Shown one piece after another: positions 20,861-33,144 of a stretch of 64,000 nt of DNA. The position numbers and the translations under genes are program-made. This DNA comes from Phytophthora hibernalis (taxonomy: Eukaryota > Oomycota > Peronosporomycetes > Peronosporales > Peronosporaceae). The stretch is from assembly GCA_012656075.1 (NCBI GenBank), contig JAAKBF010000333.1:39514-103513 (forward strand), read 5' to 3'. The stretch's first letter is position 1, and the number at the start of each line of letters is the position of its first letter. The notes beneath the pieces were generated by a model. That model was not told the origin of the DNA. It worked only from the letters and a program-made list of their open reading frames with translations, and ran no database searches.

Positions 20861-21009
20861 GGCGGGGTGATTATACTTATATTTATTAATAGTACTTCGT
20901 ACAACGACTACAGTACTACTGTACCGGTAGTACACTATGTAGTAGTAGTAAGTACTTGTTAGGGTGATTTTGAAAATGCAAGCACGGTGTGTATTTCAAG
21001 TAAGCTTAG

Positions 21010-22380
21010 TCAATCTACCGCAGGTACCATGTCATAGTAGGATTTCCACTCCTTATCGATTTCTTTACGCTTCCACTCCATACACTCGCAAAACACCTTC
21101 GCGTTCTGAACGTAGACAGATGTTCGCATCTCCAAGCCATCCTCCGACGCAACAAAGCCTTCCTTCAAGTGCAGTGAGATCAGTCTTGCATCCAGCGTTT
21201 AACGCGCGTACGATCAAGTTCACCTACAGTATGACACCGCGAACATTGTCAGACCATACTGAAGTACTCAATCGGAGCACGAAGAATTCATACCTTGTAT
21301 CTGCTCCCGACTACCGGACCTTCAGACACGGATTCGACGGAAATGTTCATAACCGGCACGGCAAACGAGCGGCCATCGTACCAGTCGTGCATGTCTGACG
21401 TAAGAGCAAGGCGATTGCTTTGATCGTTGTCATACTTGTGATAGCTTGCATATCTCCGGCAATGTTCTCTTGACATCAAATGACAGCTCTGCGCCTTCCC
21501 CACATTCCCGAACCACTCTTCACTCTCGATACGCTGATACTTGAATTCGTCAGTTACCACGTCAACGATCGAGGTGTTGGTCGAGAGAGATGACATCGTT
21601 ATTTGGGGAGAATCGGTATCTTCTGGAACATAGTGCCGGGTCAAGATGCGCCGCAGTTCGCTTAACTCCCGAGAAATTGGAGCTACACTTGTCGAGACCG
21701 TGTGACCATCGAGAGGAAAGTTTGCGTGATACCTTCATTCTGTAATTCGTTTTCGAATAGCAAAGCATCCCGCTCTGTACAACATCTGTGAGACATCAAC
21801 CAGCACAGTTCTACAATAATCCAAATGCATACCTTCCTTGAACAGAACATGGATCCGCAACGTCGCCCCTTCATACCACAGCGCCTTGTCATTTTCGCCA
21901 GCGCGAAGGTCAGGATCATAGTATCCCAGATATGATGCCGCCAGACGGTACACTCTGCAGCGAATCCCTTTCGTGTTCAGCGCGTTTCCAATCGATCCAC
22001 TGACGAGCGACAACCCCTCTTGTGGTTGTGCTTGCTCCGGAACCACCACCCACTCTGAACTTGTCTCACTGTGGGGTGGTCATTTTGTTCTTTCAGCACG
22101 TCACCATTGTCCACGTCGCTTTCTCTCTCCCTTGATCAGCGTCTGGACGTCAGGATGGATCCTCCCTTCCTCCAGCTCGAGCACACAGGTCGACATCTTG
22201 CAGCCACGCGCCAACTGTCGTCTTCGCCAGGAAGAGCTGCAGGTCCTTGGCATCGCATGTGATCGTTGCTGAGTTCTCCCCTTGATCGCCTTCTTCAAGT
22301 CTCCACCGACTGTTCGCGTCGATGTCCATGGAGAACGCACTTCCAGTCGCTCCAACGACAGCACAAAAGAGCTTCACCAT
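21010..22380 (-). pseudogene. CRN-3: Crinkler effector with HNH nuclease domain, copy in loop 1 with exchanged header
   Basis: ATG 22380 opens MVKLFCAVVGATGSAFSMDI and includes LQLFLAK. The rest of the header (VGAWLQDVD, HPDVQTLIKGE) is of CRN-2 type, unlike the loop-2 CRN-3. The C-terminal domain contains CHLMSREHC, NRLALTSDMHDWYDG, an HNH-like pattern (H, N, H). A 70-bp GT-AG intron precedes the last exon, which ends SYYDMVPAVD. An in-frame TGA splits the domain between RITE and RYHAN, as in loop 2. The HVLVVVP junction is damaged here (only VVVPEQAQ remains), and the last exon has a 2-base loss near 21184. Confidence 0.75.
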
Positions 22381-22466
22381 CTTTCTTGAGCTAGCGGATT
22401 CTGGAATGAGAAAAAATGAACGGAGAAATTTTGTAATCGTACTTAAGCGATGAATGGTGTGGTCAC
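22381..22466 (-). promoter_or_regulatory. CRN 5' module in front of loop-1 CRN-3
   Basis: On the coding strand: TGTGACCACACCATTCATCG, CTTAAGTACGATTACAAAAT, CTCATTCCAGAATCCGCTAG, then the ATG. It is the mirror image of the module at 14763-14848; the two inverted arms meet the loop here. Confidence 0.6.
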
Positions 22467-22681
22467 ATACGTATACGGTACAGTACAGTGGGATAGCACA
22501 CGGTGTGATATCATATCACTGATATGACTTTAACACCCTGCCAAATTGTACAGAGAACCCTGGACAACTTAATACCTCCCGTGGACGCACTTCCTATTAG
22601 GTATAACAGGATTATTAGGTAGTAGAGGGAGCACCACAACCAGAAGACCAGTGTTGGTCTCTGGTTTATAAGAAGACGTGG

Positions 22682-22924
22682 ATGACTGGTGTGTTGTTTC
22701 AGGAGTGGCTGCGCGAGCTTGACATGCATCAACAACGGTGCAATATTGCCCTCCTACGCAACATTGTCCTGGGAAACCTGCAGCTCAAGTCGTCATTACC
22801 GCCCAACTACATCTCTCGTTTCAAACTATATGATTCCAGGGTCGGGCGGTTGCAAACGACCCGCCCGACCCTGGAATCATATCGGCGTTTAAGCGGCAGT
22901 TCGGCATCGGCGGCTCCAGCATGA
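22682..22924 (+). pseudogene. Tigger/pogo transposase remnant interrupted by a hairpin, copy R1
   Basis: Same 80-codon frame (MTGVLFQEWLRELDMHQQRC) as at 14289-14531, with the hairpin at 22828-22882 separating SSLPPN from the frame that reads PGIISAFKRQ. Confidence 0.6.
22828..22882. repeat. 55-bp hairpin, R1 copy
   Basis: 22-bp perfect arms around an 11-nt loop (TTGCAAACGAC). Identical in reverse complement to 14331-14385. Confidence 0.9.
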
Positions 22925-23793
22925 GTTGAACGTGAGGAGGCGGGAGCGACATACTTCAAGATTAGATATTGGCACTCTACCAATATACCGGTACTTCCAG
23001 GAAGTAGGTGGATGAAGTCCTGTTGGCACGATGTACACCCGACGTGGAAACGAAGGTTTTTCAGGCCTTCGGACCCAACAAATATGTAAAGTGAAGCAAA
23101 CGATGGTCAACTACGACGTAGAACTAGTTTGTTTTAGTAGTAGCCCACGGCAAAATACGTAGGGCAGAGATGCGTAAGGTACAGTAGCTTGCTCTGTCAT
23201 ATACAATCGCTACCCACTTGACTTGAGGTCGGCCGTCTTCACGGACATCTCTCTGGCTTTAATAGTGTACATGTAATACATGCTCTTGTCGATATGACTG
23301 AGTGCAAGCAGTACCTTGCTGAAGGTTCGGTGAAGGTCAATGTAGCACTAGCTGAGGTACAGAGAACCCTGGCCAACTTAATACCTCTGTTGTCTAATAT
23401 CCTGGTGTACTTAATCACTTATCGATCCACCGACTCGGTATTCAGGCTTAACTATGGCGCTTAATTAATACTTGTCAAATTAATGCTCGATGGGGATTTT
23501 TCAATACATTTGTTAATGAAAAGCATCCACTATCATACTTGTTCAGCGCCAAATATTGCATACTAAAAGGCTTCGGGTCGATGTCCGCGCACACGCCGCT
23601 CCCTGCTCCTCACGTTGCTGTTTCCGCAGCCGCTCCTGCGGCGCGTTTATTAGCAGCCGTGCATTATATCCTGTGTTGTAGATATTAGCAATGGTCTTTA
23701 TCGACTGGGTTCATCTATAGTGATACCTTGACACATTTTAAACCCCGTTACAGTAGGTACTGGCCATAAGGATACCGTATAACCTGTGTAGTA

Positions 23794-24788
23794 CAGACAA
23801 CGACGGTGAAATCCGTACCCCACTGAACTGTATCCGCCATACAAAAGTAAACGGGGCATCTCGACAAAAAAATCCGTACCCATCAGTGATTCGCTATTTG
23901 TGATTGGTGAAAAAACATTTTTTATCCTATACTTGGACTTCAGGATATCTTGGAATTGCCTTTTCAAAGCTACGCACAACACAGTGCTCTGTGATGCCTT
24001 CCCATGCTGTAATGGTGCGCTTGATCGCGCCAAGTCTCTTTGCTGCGCGGTGCGTGTACCATTAATATTGTCTGATAGCCATACGCCTGTCAGCTTCTTC
24101 TTGAGTGGACCCATAACTCCAACATCAAGAGGCTGACAGACAGACGTGCTGTTTGGCGGAACAGGGCACACTAGTGCTGAGGTAGCCTCCGCTACCACAT
24201 TCTGTCCTCCTTCCGATACATGGGAATCAAAGTTATCGAGAAGGAGGACAGAGGGAGAATCTATTTCAAATTTAAGCAAACTTTCAATATAAAACTCCCA
24301 AACAGTTGCGTCCATCCAGCCATGTTCTTGGACTGTATAAACATGTCCATCTGGATATGTTGGCAACTCATTTGTCTCCACAGTGCCGCCAGGTATTCCT
24401 CGCAGAATGAAGAGTATTGGCAGTTTTTTCCTAAATCAAATAACGTTACTTAGTTTCAGTATACAGTAAATTAAATGTAAAATAAATGAACGTACCGTCA
24501 GCCCGAATGGTGAGCACAGCTGTGAGTCTTCCGGAATTCTTCTGCATATGCTTGACTTTTGCTGATCCACGCCTCCCCTTGAGGGCCCATATTTTGTGGG
24601 GTGGAGTGTCGAAATAAATGGCCGTTTCGTCGACGTTGTAGATAGCACTATCCGGAAAATGGCTGTATTCGCTCCAAAACTTGATTGCAAATTCTAAATG
24701 CGTCTGCTGTAGTACAGCTTCGTTTTTCTTCGAATGTTGTGGCTGCGTTGAAAACCCATGCCTAAACACCATATTATAAAAAACAAAT
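23794..24788 (-). mobile_element. 5'-truncated pogo element, R1 left end
   Basis: Reverse complement of 12430-13419. The pogo terminal repeat starts at 23794, directly after the TA of the outer terminal repeat. Exon 4 (start to VGVMGPLKKKLTG) and exon 3 (HGFSTQPQHSKKNE) are each open and separated by the GT-AG intron. A one-base loss after TRTAQQ shifts the last 40 or so codons. Confidence 0.85.
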
Positions 24789-24792
24789 ATCA

Positions 24793-24991
24793 TTTTGAGC
24801 CAGTTTCAATTAGTACAGCGTTCGTATATTTTGGCCACCTGCCAAAACGGTTTTTGTATGTGAGTATTAGCCCATAACGACTGATGATTACCGTGTTCTA
24901 CACAACATGTCTGAAGCACACTTCTCAACTCCATCTAGAGGCTGAGGTATTAGCAAAAGTAGGGGTGTTCGTATACTTTTGGCCCGGAGTG
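24793..24991 (-). repeat. Tc1/mariner-type terminal fragment, R1
   Basis: Inverted copy of 12223-12429, ending in the reverse complement of CACTCCGGGCCAAAAG, followed by TA at 24992-24993. Confidence 0.6.
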
Positions 24992-24993
24992 TA

Positions 24994-25916
24994 TTGTACT
25001 TTGCATGGACTTTGTCTTGCCTTTTAGTGCACTAATTCCACCTCACCACCTGCACTAACTCGTGCATGATTACGTACAAATCGTGAAGAATTTTGATTGG
25101 TGATTTCAACAACTGGGTTTCGTACACGCGTGGGGCCAGTTAGTCTGCTCCCTCACGCAGACGCCGCGTTCCTTAGAACCGCCGTTCGATCGGCCGACTC
25201 GCCTCCATCACCAGGGGATACTCGACTTCGTGGACAACTCGTAGAAGGACGGGAAGATGCTGTTTGCGTCCCTGCAGGGGCATGTCGCCGTCGTCGCGCT
25301 TAGAAGCCACTCAGTGAGTCGCTCATTCTCTACTATAACCACCCGACCGACTTCTTCGTTAACAAGCTCGAGGTGCCGTGTCACATCAACCAGCCCGTGA
25401 ACCCTGAACTAGCAGTTGGGCCGACCGGACTCGAAGATTGGCCAAGTGCACCACGAAATGAAGCGAGTGGGGATCCAGGCCAACCAAATTGCAGGGAGGA
25501 AGACTGGCAGGTTCTTACCCAATGTCGACGGAGAGGCGCTGCTCAGGTGAGTGAAGCCTGTACTGTATTGTTTACACTTTAATAACCGATGTACTAACGT
25601 ACACCTACTTCGCACACATCTTGTATTAATAGGTGGGCGTGGACTAAATGCGCTGAGATGACATGAACAAGAACGAGAAGCACTAGCCTCAGATGACCAA
25701 CGTGCTGACCTCCTACTGGCTGGCACAGTAGCTCGACATTAGCCTCCTCAACATAGACGCCCACGTGAACAAGACGCGAGGTTGCAAAGCGGACTACCAA
25801 CGGTAAGTTGAAAAATAAATCTGGAATGAGATTGAGCTAAACATAAATTTGTCGATTTGATCTTATGATACTTGAGCGAGTGAAGACCATTGTAGATCCA
25901 CTCGGGATTATACCTG
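24994..25916 (+). other. degenerate 5' region of X1, R1 copy
   Basis: Carries the same possible exons and splice sites as 11291-12220, here on the plus strand: donor GTGAGTGAAG near 25545, acceptor TATTAATAG near 25631, donor GTAAGTTG at 25802, acceptor TTGTAG near 25893. Stops interrupt the frame between them. Confidence 0.35.
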
Positions 25917-26815
25917 ATGGAGAGCGAATCTACCTCACGCGCCAACACAGTGCAACACATTTTTGGGGACGAAGAGGTCAAAGTAACGCTGACCATCAAA
26001 TTGGGCGAGGCATTACATGACGTCCGAGCAGTCCACAAGCAGCCACATTCAGTGAGTTTGCAATCTACAGAAGGCTACGCCGTCTTACATGCAAAAGTGG
26101 ACGCGATCGTAAGTGCTCAAGAAGGAATTTCGTGGTCCGAGAAGGATATTTACCTCAAACCAGGTACCAACACGAAACAAAGGGAGTTCATCAAGCTCAC
26201 TGCTGAATCATTCGCTGCCCAAGTTATGCAATCCTGGCGGAATGCTCAGCGTAGAAACGTCTCGCTGGCAGATTTCAGTCTAATGGTTTTCGTGTACGCT
26301 GTGAAGGTACTGCTGTCATATTTATCGGAGCTGTGGATTTATACTAATGTTAGCTTTTGCATTATTGATAGATCCACAACTCAATTCGACGGGCAACAGT
26401 TGCACGGGTTAATGAAGCATCGACTCGGATTGTACAGCACTTAGCTGATACTAACCAATCTCCGCTAGCGCCGAACAGTTTGGCTCTACGCTACTTTGCA
26501 ACACAACATGCGCGTGAGCCAGATGGAACCCAGCCTACAATCCCGGAGCATGCAACATATCGACAACTCTGCAGTGTTGACGAAGCTCGCTGTGAGATGG
26601 CGCACGAGCAGCAAGCAGAGCATCGACGTCTGGATCGTCGGTTTAGAACCGTGAGAATACTCATCAACGAAAGTGAGGTAAATATTTCGGTCTCGCTAGA
26701 TGATCTCCGAGACATTCTCGGTTTACCTGACTGCGATCTTAGGCGCCCACACAACTCCGACATACCTGTTAATCTACCAGCTCAAAATATGGAGGATGAA
26801 GACCATCAGTTGTAG
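25917..26815 (+). CDS. X1: unknown spliced gene convergent with the Tc1-like transposase, R1 copy
   Basis: Exon 25917-26306, a 65-bp GT-AG intron (26307-26371), and exon 26372-26815 give about 277 residues with no internal stop. The protein matches the L1 and L2 copies, including ILINESEVNISVSLDDLRDI and the acidic end NMEDEDHQL. Its 3' end overlaps the transposase stop (26769). No known domain is recognised. Confidence 0.6.
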
Positions 26816-27817
26816 TATTAATTAGTTGGAGTACATTAATATCTATTGCCAACGAGTCGAGCATACCCGCAATGCTTATAAATACCACGTGTTCCATCTT
26901 TCGTGCGCGTACAAGCGTACATCGCCAAGTCTAATACCTCCTCTGGAGCGAATCCGAACGCCGTGTTTGCATTCTTTTGGATCCAACGCTTCAGCAGTGA
27001 AAACCCGACTTCAATCGGATTGAGTTGGGGCAATATGGTGGCAGAAAGAAAATTAAAGCACCAACACTGTGCACCGCTTCCTCTAATTCCTTGTACATAT
27101 GGATTTTTGCATTATCCAGTACAAGGATAGAGCGAGGAAGTGGCCACGGATTCAGGAACGGCAAAATTTTGTCGTGGAAGGTCTGGTAAAATACATGCCG
27201 CGTAAATGTTCCTGTTGTGCACCCCACGATAAAAAACCGTCCGTTGACATCGCCGCCAGAACGGAGACCCGCTCACCGCGTACAAAAGGAAGCGTGACGA
27301 TTGCAGGCGTGTTTCGCTTCGACCATGCGTATCGACGCACACCATCTCTACTATCCTTGGCGGTTTCGTCTAAGAAAATCATTTGCTCGGGCATGGAGTA
27401 GAAAGGCTTCAGCTTGTCGATATAGTCTTGAACCTGATCTGCTTTAGCCTCCCGCGCACGCCGCGTCAGCACTTTCCTGGACAACCCCATATCAAACCGA
27501 AGGGCTCTGCAAATGGTAGATGTTGACGTCTTGATATTTCCAAACTTGTTACGAAGTGTATCTTGGAGCTCTTCGAGATAAAAGCACGGGTGGTCCTCCA
27601 CGTACTTGATCACGAACGCACAGACCGATGCTGGCCAGCGCGATGCCCGCTTCTCGCGTTGGGCGCCGGTTACCATGCCGAACTTTTGAACAAAGCGATT
27701 CCAACGCTTGATGGAGCGTACCGATGCACCGAGGACATGTGCAATCTGCAACATCTCGATGTTGTAGACGAAAAACAGCACGACTGCGCGCCAGCGTAGG
27801 TCCTTTGAGTACGTCAT
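26769..27817 (-). pseudogene. Tc1-like (DD34E) transposase, R1 copy
   Basis: ATG 27817 begins MTYSKDLRWR. The frame runs to GFLSWGAQQEH and then shifts into DKILPFLNPWPLPRS and ILVLDNAKIH. It shifts again before PQLNPIEVGF, as in all copies. An extra 2-base loss near 26862 changes the last codons (KHCGYARLVG). Confidence 0.85.
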
Positions 27818-28079
27818 GCTGCAAGACTTAAACGGAAAATGACACTTTTGAATAGTGCCAAAGCCAGCCGATCTCGTATTCATTGGCCACGAGCTGCCTT
27901 TCTTACCTAGGATTTCTATTAAGATCAGTAATATAACTCGTGCAAGGATTATCTTTATTCGTATTGGTGTACGATTTGTACTTCTCATGAGGCACACACA
28001 TCGCAGGAGTTGCTATTATAAGTGCCAAAAAACTGCAAAGCACAATACATGTAATAGGCACAGTTCTTCGATTAAAAGT

Positions 28080-28170
28080 ATATGTGACCACACCATTCAT
28101 CGCTCAAGTACGATTACAAATTTTCTCCTTTCATTTTTTCTCATTCCAGAATCCGCTAGCTCGAGAAAAG
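28080..28170 (+). promoter_or_regulatory. CRN 5' module in front of CRN-1, R1 copy
   Basis: TGTGACCACACCATTCATCG, CTCAAGTACGATTACAAATT, TTTCATTTTTTCTCATTCC, AATCCGCTAGCTCGAG, then the ATG at 28171. It is the full version of the block that is shortened at 9060. Confidence 0.6.
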
Positions 28171-30347
28171 ATGATCAAGCTCTTTTGTGCTGTCGTTGGA
28201 GCGACTAAAGCGCGTTCGAGGTGGAAATCGACGAGGGTGCATCAGTATCAGCGCTGAAGAAGGCGATCAAGGACGAGAGCGAGGACATCACCATTCCTGC
28301 GAAGAACCTGCAGCTCTTCCTGGCGAAGAAGGGAACCGAGTGGCTGAAGACTGAGAGTGAGGACGTGAAGGAGCTGAAGAAGGGCAGGAAAACGGCTACC
28401 GTCAAAGCGCTAACGAATGAAGACGAAGAGCTACAGGGGAGTCCGGCCTTCAGAAAGTATTGACGGGTATGGAGCAGCCATCCACCGACCAGATTCACGT
28501 GCTGGTGGTGGTTCCGGAGCAAGCACAAGTACTGGAGGGGTTGTGGGAGTCGCATACCAGTGTTCTTGGTCAACGATCTGCGTTGATGAGCGTCGCTCAA
28601 CAAGATCAACCATTCCCCAAGAGACCGAAATTCCAGAAATACGTTGCATTCACTGGGCCAGTGACCGAAAGTGACTTCTCCGTCCCTTTGAGCACTATCC
28701 CTGCCTTTCAACGGATTAAAGAAGGCTTCTCTAGCAGCGACTGCCCACTCTATCTGTTGTATGGTCCGCGTCAATTTGGGAAAACCACAATTGCAAATGG
28801 CATCCAGGAATGGCTGCTTACTAGCCGCTCGGACATCATTTGCGTGTATTTCGAGCTGGGTGCGGTGTTTGCGGCCGACGAGACCAAATTCTGGAATCAC
28901 TTGGGGATATTGGTCGACAATGAAAGCGATTGCCGCGATTTCAATTCTTTGATGACTTTAGTTGCAAGGTGCGCAGGTAACGGGAACAAGAAGGTCTGTC
29001 TGATCCTGGATGAAATGGATTGTCTGTTCTCCAACCCTGATTTGTTGTCCACATTTCTGCAAGTTATTCGAATGTGGAAAGCACAATCGGACAAGTTCTT
29101 TCTGGGATTTCTTGGGGTTGGAACCTACGACTTGGTGAATACCTACCAGGTATTTCGGGGATCTTCAAGCCCTTTCAACGTGTCTCAGTTGATTAAGGTC
29201 GAGCCATTTACACAATCCCAGATGGCCATGTTTTTCAGCCTGTTCAAGGAACTTTATCGATTTCCATTATCGCTTCAGGAGGGGATCAAGATGTTCTCTG
29301 GTGGTGCCCCGGTGTGTTGGGGTCACTTGTTAGATTCACGATCGATGAACAAAAATGGGAGCTTGAGCTGGGTCAATGGGAGGAGTGGTTCTTCAGGGAT
29401 CCCTATTACGCTTACTTGCAGATGTTCAATCACACCTATGCTCGTATTCAACAAGATTTACAGAAGTTGAACGACGAAGAGTGGTGGTTACTCAAACAAA
29501 TACTTGGAAATAATGAGGATTTAACGGCCAGGAACACAAATGCTCATCTCTTACTGCGAATGGGAGTTGTGTCCGAGCGGCGAGTTGACATCGGGCAGAG
29601 CAGGGTTAAACTTATGCTGGTCATCGTCTCTCCGATGATGAAGCGAGTGTGCCTTGAAGCGCTTCCTGCTCGAGAAATTTGTAAAGCTGTGGCTGCTGAG
29701 GATCCTGTCCAGCTCTTATGTGCTGCACTCGCCTATGTGGACCCGAACACCATTGCACATTTGCTCGTACAGAATCGCAGTTCTCCAAGCGAAGCCGTTT
29801 TTCATTTCGAAGTGTATGCAGCGATTCGTGATATTCTCAAGAAGACACACCGAGCGAAACAGGTTTTTCCTGAAGTCAGAACCGCAGATGTCAAAACCAG
29901 AGCAGACATTCTTATCATCAACGGAGACAAGCTCGCGTACGAGCTGAAGGTAAACCAATTACTTGAAAAAGTGAAATTAACATTAACGTGGCGGCGGCAC
30001 AAGCAAATGGATACAAAAGACAGTTCGGCGTTCAACGTATGCTCGTCGTGAACTTTGTTCCAGCTGCGCACAAGTTCGACAACGTTTATCGAGTGGAAAC
30101 CTGCCCTACTGTTGAAATTGTTCACGTAAAATTTTCTGGATCGTTCGATGATTTCAACATCTTTTATCTGCCAGAGGAGGATATTCCTCAAGGAGAAAAG
30201 GACAAGTACTTTGGAATTTTGCAGTCTCCGCTATTGAGACAAGTCAAGCGCATCGATGTCAGCTGTCTGACGAGGTTGCTGAGGAATCCCTCTTTCATCA
30301 CGGATATTGTTCAGTTTGACGATGAGATGGAAAATGTGACGAGGTGA
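28171..30347 (+). pseudogene. CRN-1: Crinkler with NTPase and PD-(D/E)xK nuclease domains, R1 copy
   Basis: Header from ATG 28171. The next frame carries FEVEIDEGASVSALKKAIKD and LQLFLAKKGTEW, and runs to ESEDVKELKKGRKT. A frame change near 28440 leads to HVLVVVPEQAQ and the NTPase domain (28460-29470, Walker A and B present). One C is lost near 29311 compared with 43130, shifting the middle. The nuclease half (29314-30051) then reads on to ADILIINGDKLAYELKV. The last 119 codons are in the next frame (QANGYKRQFGVQRMLVVNFV), as in every copy. Confidence 0.85.
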
Positions 30348-30642
30348 ATCGAATCATGGGAGGATGAGTGTTGGAGTGATGGAGGAACAGGATCGCGTGA
30401 AAGCGATTAAACAAGAACTCTGTCACCAAGTAGGATTGTAGTGCAAATCGAAGTTGCGTTTAAGATCACAATGGGTTGTTTGGTCCCGCGGGCTCCAGTC
30501 CCGAAATGCAGCGACGCTAACCTTGGTGTCGTTGCAGCCCATCCTTTTCGGAGGCCTTGTACCTCGTCGAGTGCAACTGAATACGACAATGGCGACATGG
30601 TACCTGTACAACCGCAGCTGGTCCCTTCATATGCCACACCGG

Positions 30643-30885
30643 TCACTCACAGTAGTGTGGGCACGAATAGACATCCAAAGCTCGCGAGCATGTCCGACCC
30701 TCCTTCAGCTCGAGCGCAGCAGATCTCGCAGCCACACGTTGTTTCTTGACCAGGAAGAGGTGCAGCTTATCCGTGCCATTCAAACTGATTGTCTTCTTTT
30801 CCTTGATCGCCTTCTTCAGGAGCGCCACCGTCCGAGTTTCGTCGACGTTGATAGTGATCCCGCTCCCTTTTCCGATGATGATACA
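30643..30885 (-). pseudogene. lone Crinkler header (CRN-4), R1 copy
   Basis: Same header as 6332-6589 (LLKKAIKEKK, LHLFLVKKQRV). A small deletion at the 5' end (near 30891, ACGTACCATATG) removes the usual start, leaving CIIIGKGSG open without its ATG. Confidence 0.6.
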
Positions 30886-31149
30886 GTACACGTACCATAT
30901 GTATATCTTTGACGCGGCATACCGGTATATGAATTGCGTCGCTGGTGGTGTGTGTCACTGGTGTTGACTGTTGCTGCCGGCAGTTGTAGCAGTAGGTAGA
31001 ACTCACTCTGACGTCAACAAGATGATGAAAGTTGGGGAGTCGCGGTCGATTAAGGCTGGAAAGCAACAACATGATTCACCCCCACGCTTGAGGCACGCCC
31101 ACGTGCTGGTGGGTTTCACATGCGGATAAGATGCGGCGTTTGAAGTGAG

Positions 31150-32404
31150 ATTGCCCATGTCCAGGATACTGGAGCTTGTCGTAGCTGTTAGTTAACCAAA
31201 GCTTCCATTCTCTCCCCTGGTAGCAACACTTGTTCCAGGATTGGAGCATACCTGCCTGCTAGTACATACTGTGCGTCTCGGGTCCGCGTACGTGCTCCAT
31301 ACCGTGTACGTGATGTTCTCCTCTTCCATGATTTTGATCTGAAAGACCCCGCGCGACCGTCGGATTCCTTGACGGTGTAGTTTACATCACCAGGCATTTC
31401 CAATGCCGTCCACATGTGATCGCGACCGGCCGAGAAATTCCGACCGGGGACATTAAATTCGTCGCTCATAACGAGGTCTCACGTCGCTCCGCGCGATGAA
31501 GTGGTGGTGTGCGCGGATTCTGGAGTGTCCGAGTCGATCCACGGACTGAGTCCCGAGCGAGACGAGTGAAGTGAATCCGCACGTTCGGCCGTCGTGGTCC
31601 TCGCGACGAACGCGAACGCCGCGGCCAAATTTTGGTCGAGGTTCACTGGACACATCGAGCAACATTTCGATGGCAGAGCCGATGGTTCTTGTCATTGCGC
31701 ACTGTGAATCAACAACAGCATCAAGTTGAAGAGGGATCACAGGTTTTTGTTGGGGCCCAATGGCAACGAGGTGCATATGCACTCGTCTAGGAATTTGCGA
31801 AGGCACTTGCGCTAAGTTTAGGGGGACACAATTGTTTCAAACGAACTCGCACCCCATGGTCGATAGGACGATCGTCATCACCGAAAATCACACCGTTTGG
31901 AATACAGGTTAGCACTAATACATGTCGTCGCGAACTCCACCAAAGACTTTTTGATGGCTACATGAGTTACCTTTTGACATCACGTGAAGAGCTCACAACA
32001 ATCGTGGACGCTCGATTCGCAAGGAAACGTCATAGTCATTGCACTGCGAATGGAATCCCCCATCACTGTCGCCGTTGTTTGGACACGTCAGCACCACAAT
32101 GGAAGAGCGATCGCACCCGCCGAAGCCACGATTTGCGCATGGATATCAGCAACCGCAAGTACGAGCTGTGGCATCGTACTGGGAGCGATTCATATTTCCA
32201 GCACTGCCGGAATGGACCAACTCCTAAGACTTCACGTCGTCGACGCGGCCTCGCGAATGCTTTCACGATGCCACCCGAAGCAGTTAACGGCACCTCCGAT
32301 TTCACGACGACGGCACCTGGTGGATCTGCTGCAGAACCCTGCGCAATCGAACACTGCTGGACTTGTCGTGTTTGAGAGAGTTCTCGCCGTTCCGATCAAA
32401 GCCA
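31150..32404. other. unrecognised coding-like block, R1 copy
   Basis: Reverse complement of 4826-6060. The ORF MSDEFNVPGRNFSAGRD lies at 31188-31469 on the minus strand (93 codons, one more than L1). On the plus strand the TSREELTTIVDARF frame from 31962 is split by a base change near 32070 compared with L1 and L2. No family recognised. Confidence 0.35.
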
Positions 32405-33144
32405 ATGACTGAGCGGAACCTTTCACAGTTATCCATCAGCTCCGCTTACAACATGCACACGGAGCAGCTTCACCTCCAGCGACTTGGACCCTCCAAAACC
32501 ACTCAAAATGCCACGAAGGACAGCGATGATCGTCGGCCATCGCCTGTAGAGAAAAAGAGCACCGAACTTGTTGGTCTTCGCTCTCGAATCGCACATGCCC
32601 ATCGGAAGCTTATGTTCGCACCCATAAGCAAAGGTGATGACTTGAGGCAAACGCCTAGTACGTTCACTGCATTCCCACCACCAGGCAAAATCTGTCCCCG
32701 GTCTCGGCAGAAGCAACACCACAAACCGAAGTCTCGACCACCGCAACGCCCACGAACGGAACCAACTTCGACGATGCTGTCTGTGGCGGAGCAGCACGGG
32801 TTTCTCCAGGAACTGGATCTAGCTGCACTGATGACTGCGACGGGCTATTCACGAGCTGATTGTTCGCGCGGTGGGATCGCCATAAAGCGCCTTGCTCCAT
32901 GGCGAAGAACTCTCATGGTGTCGACAAGGAGACACTACGCCACGGCGTACCTCAGTTGTCGGTGGAAGACCAGTTCTTCGTTGACCGTGCCTTCGACGTT
33001 CTGGACTCTGACAGCTCTGGGGCACTGGATTGGCCCGAGTTTATCGCAGCACTGTGCGCTGACGCTTCTCGCCGTATAAACTTCCTCTTCCACGCGTATG
33101 GTCAAAAGGATAGCACAGTGGAAATGACTTGGTTTCAGTATTGA
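32405..33144 (+). pseudogene. EF-hand calcium-binding protein, truncated, R1 copy
   Basis: ATG 32405 (MTERNLSQLSISSAY). The N-terminal frame is open to the shared break after TGYSRAD. The EF-hand frame follows (LSVEDQFFVDRAFDVLDSDS) and stops after MTWFQY. This copy keeps the T-run that is shortened in L1. Confidence 0.7.

Larger units (their letters stand above)
22467..23772. other. flank F, inverted copy (R1 left)
   Basis: Reverse complement of 13441-14762 with only scattered differences. It contains the Tigger remnant and its hairpin, and the two direct repeats, here at about 22545 and 23360. No intact gene is seen. Confidence 0.5.
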
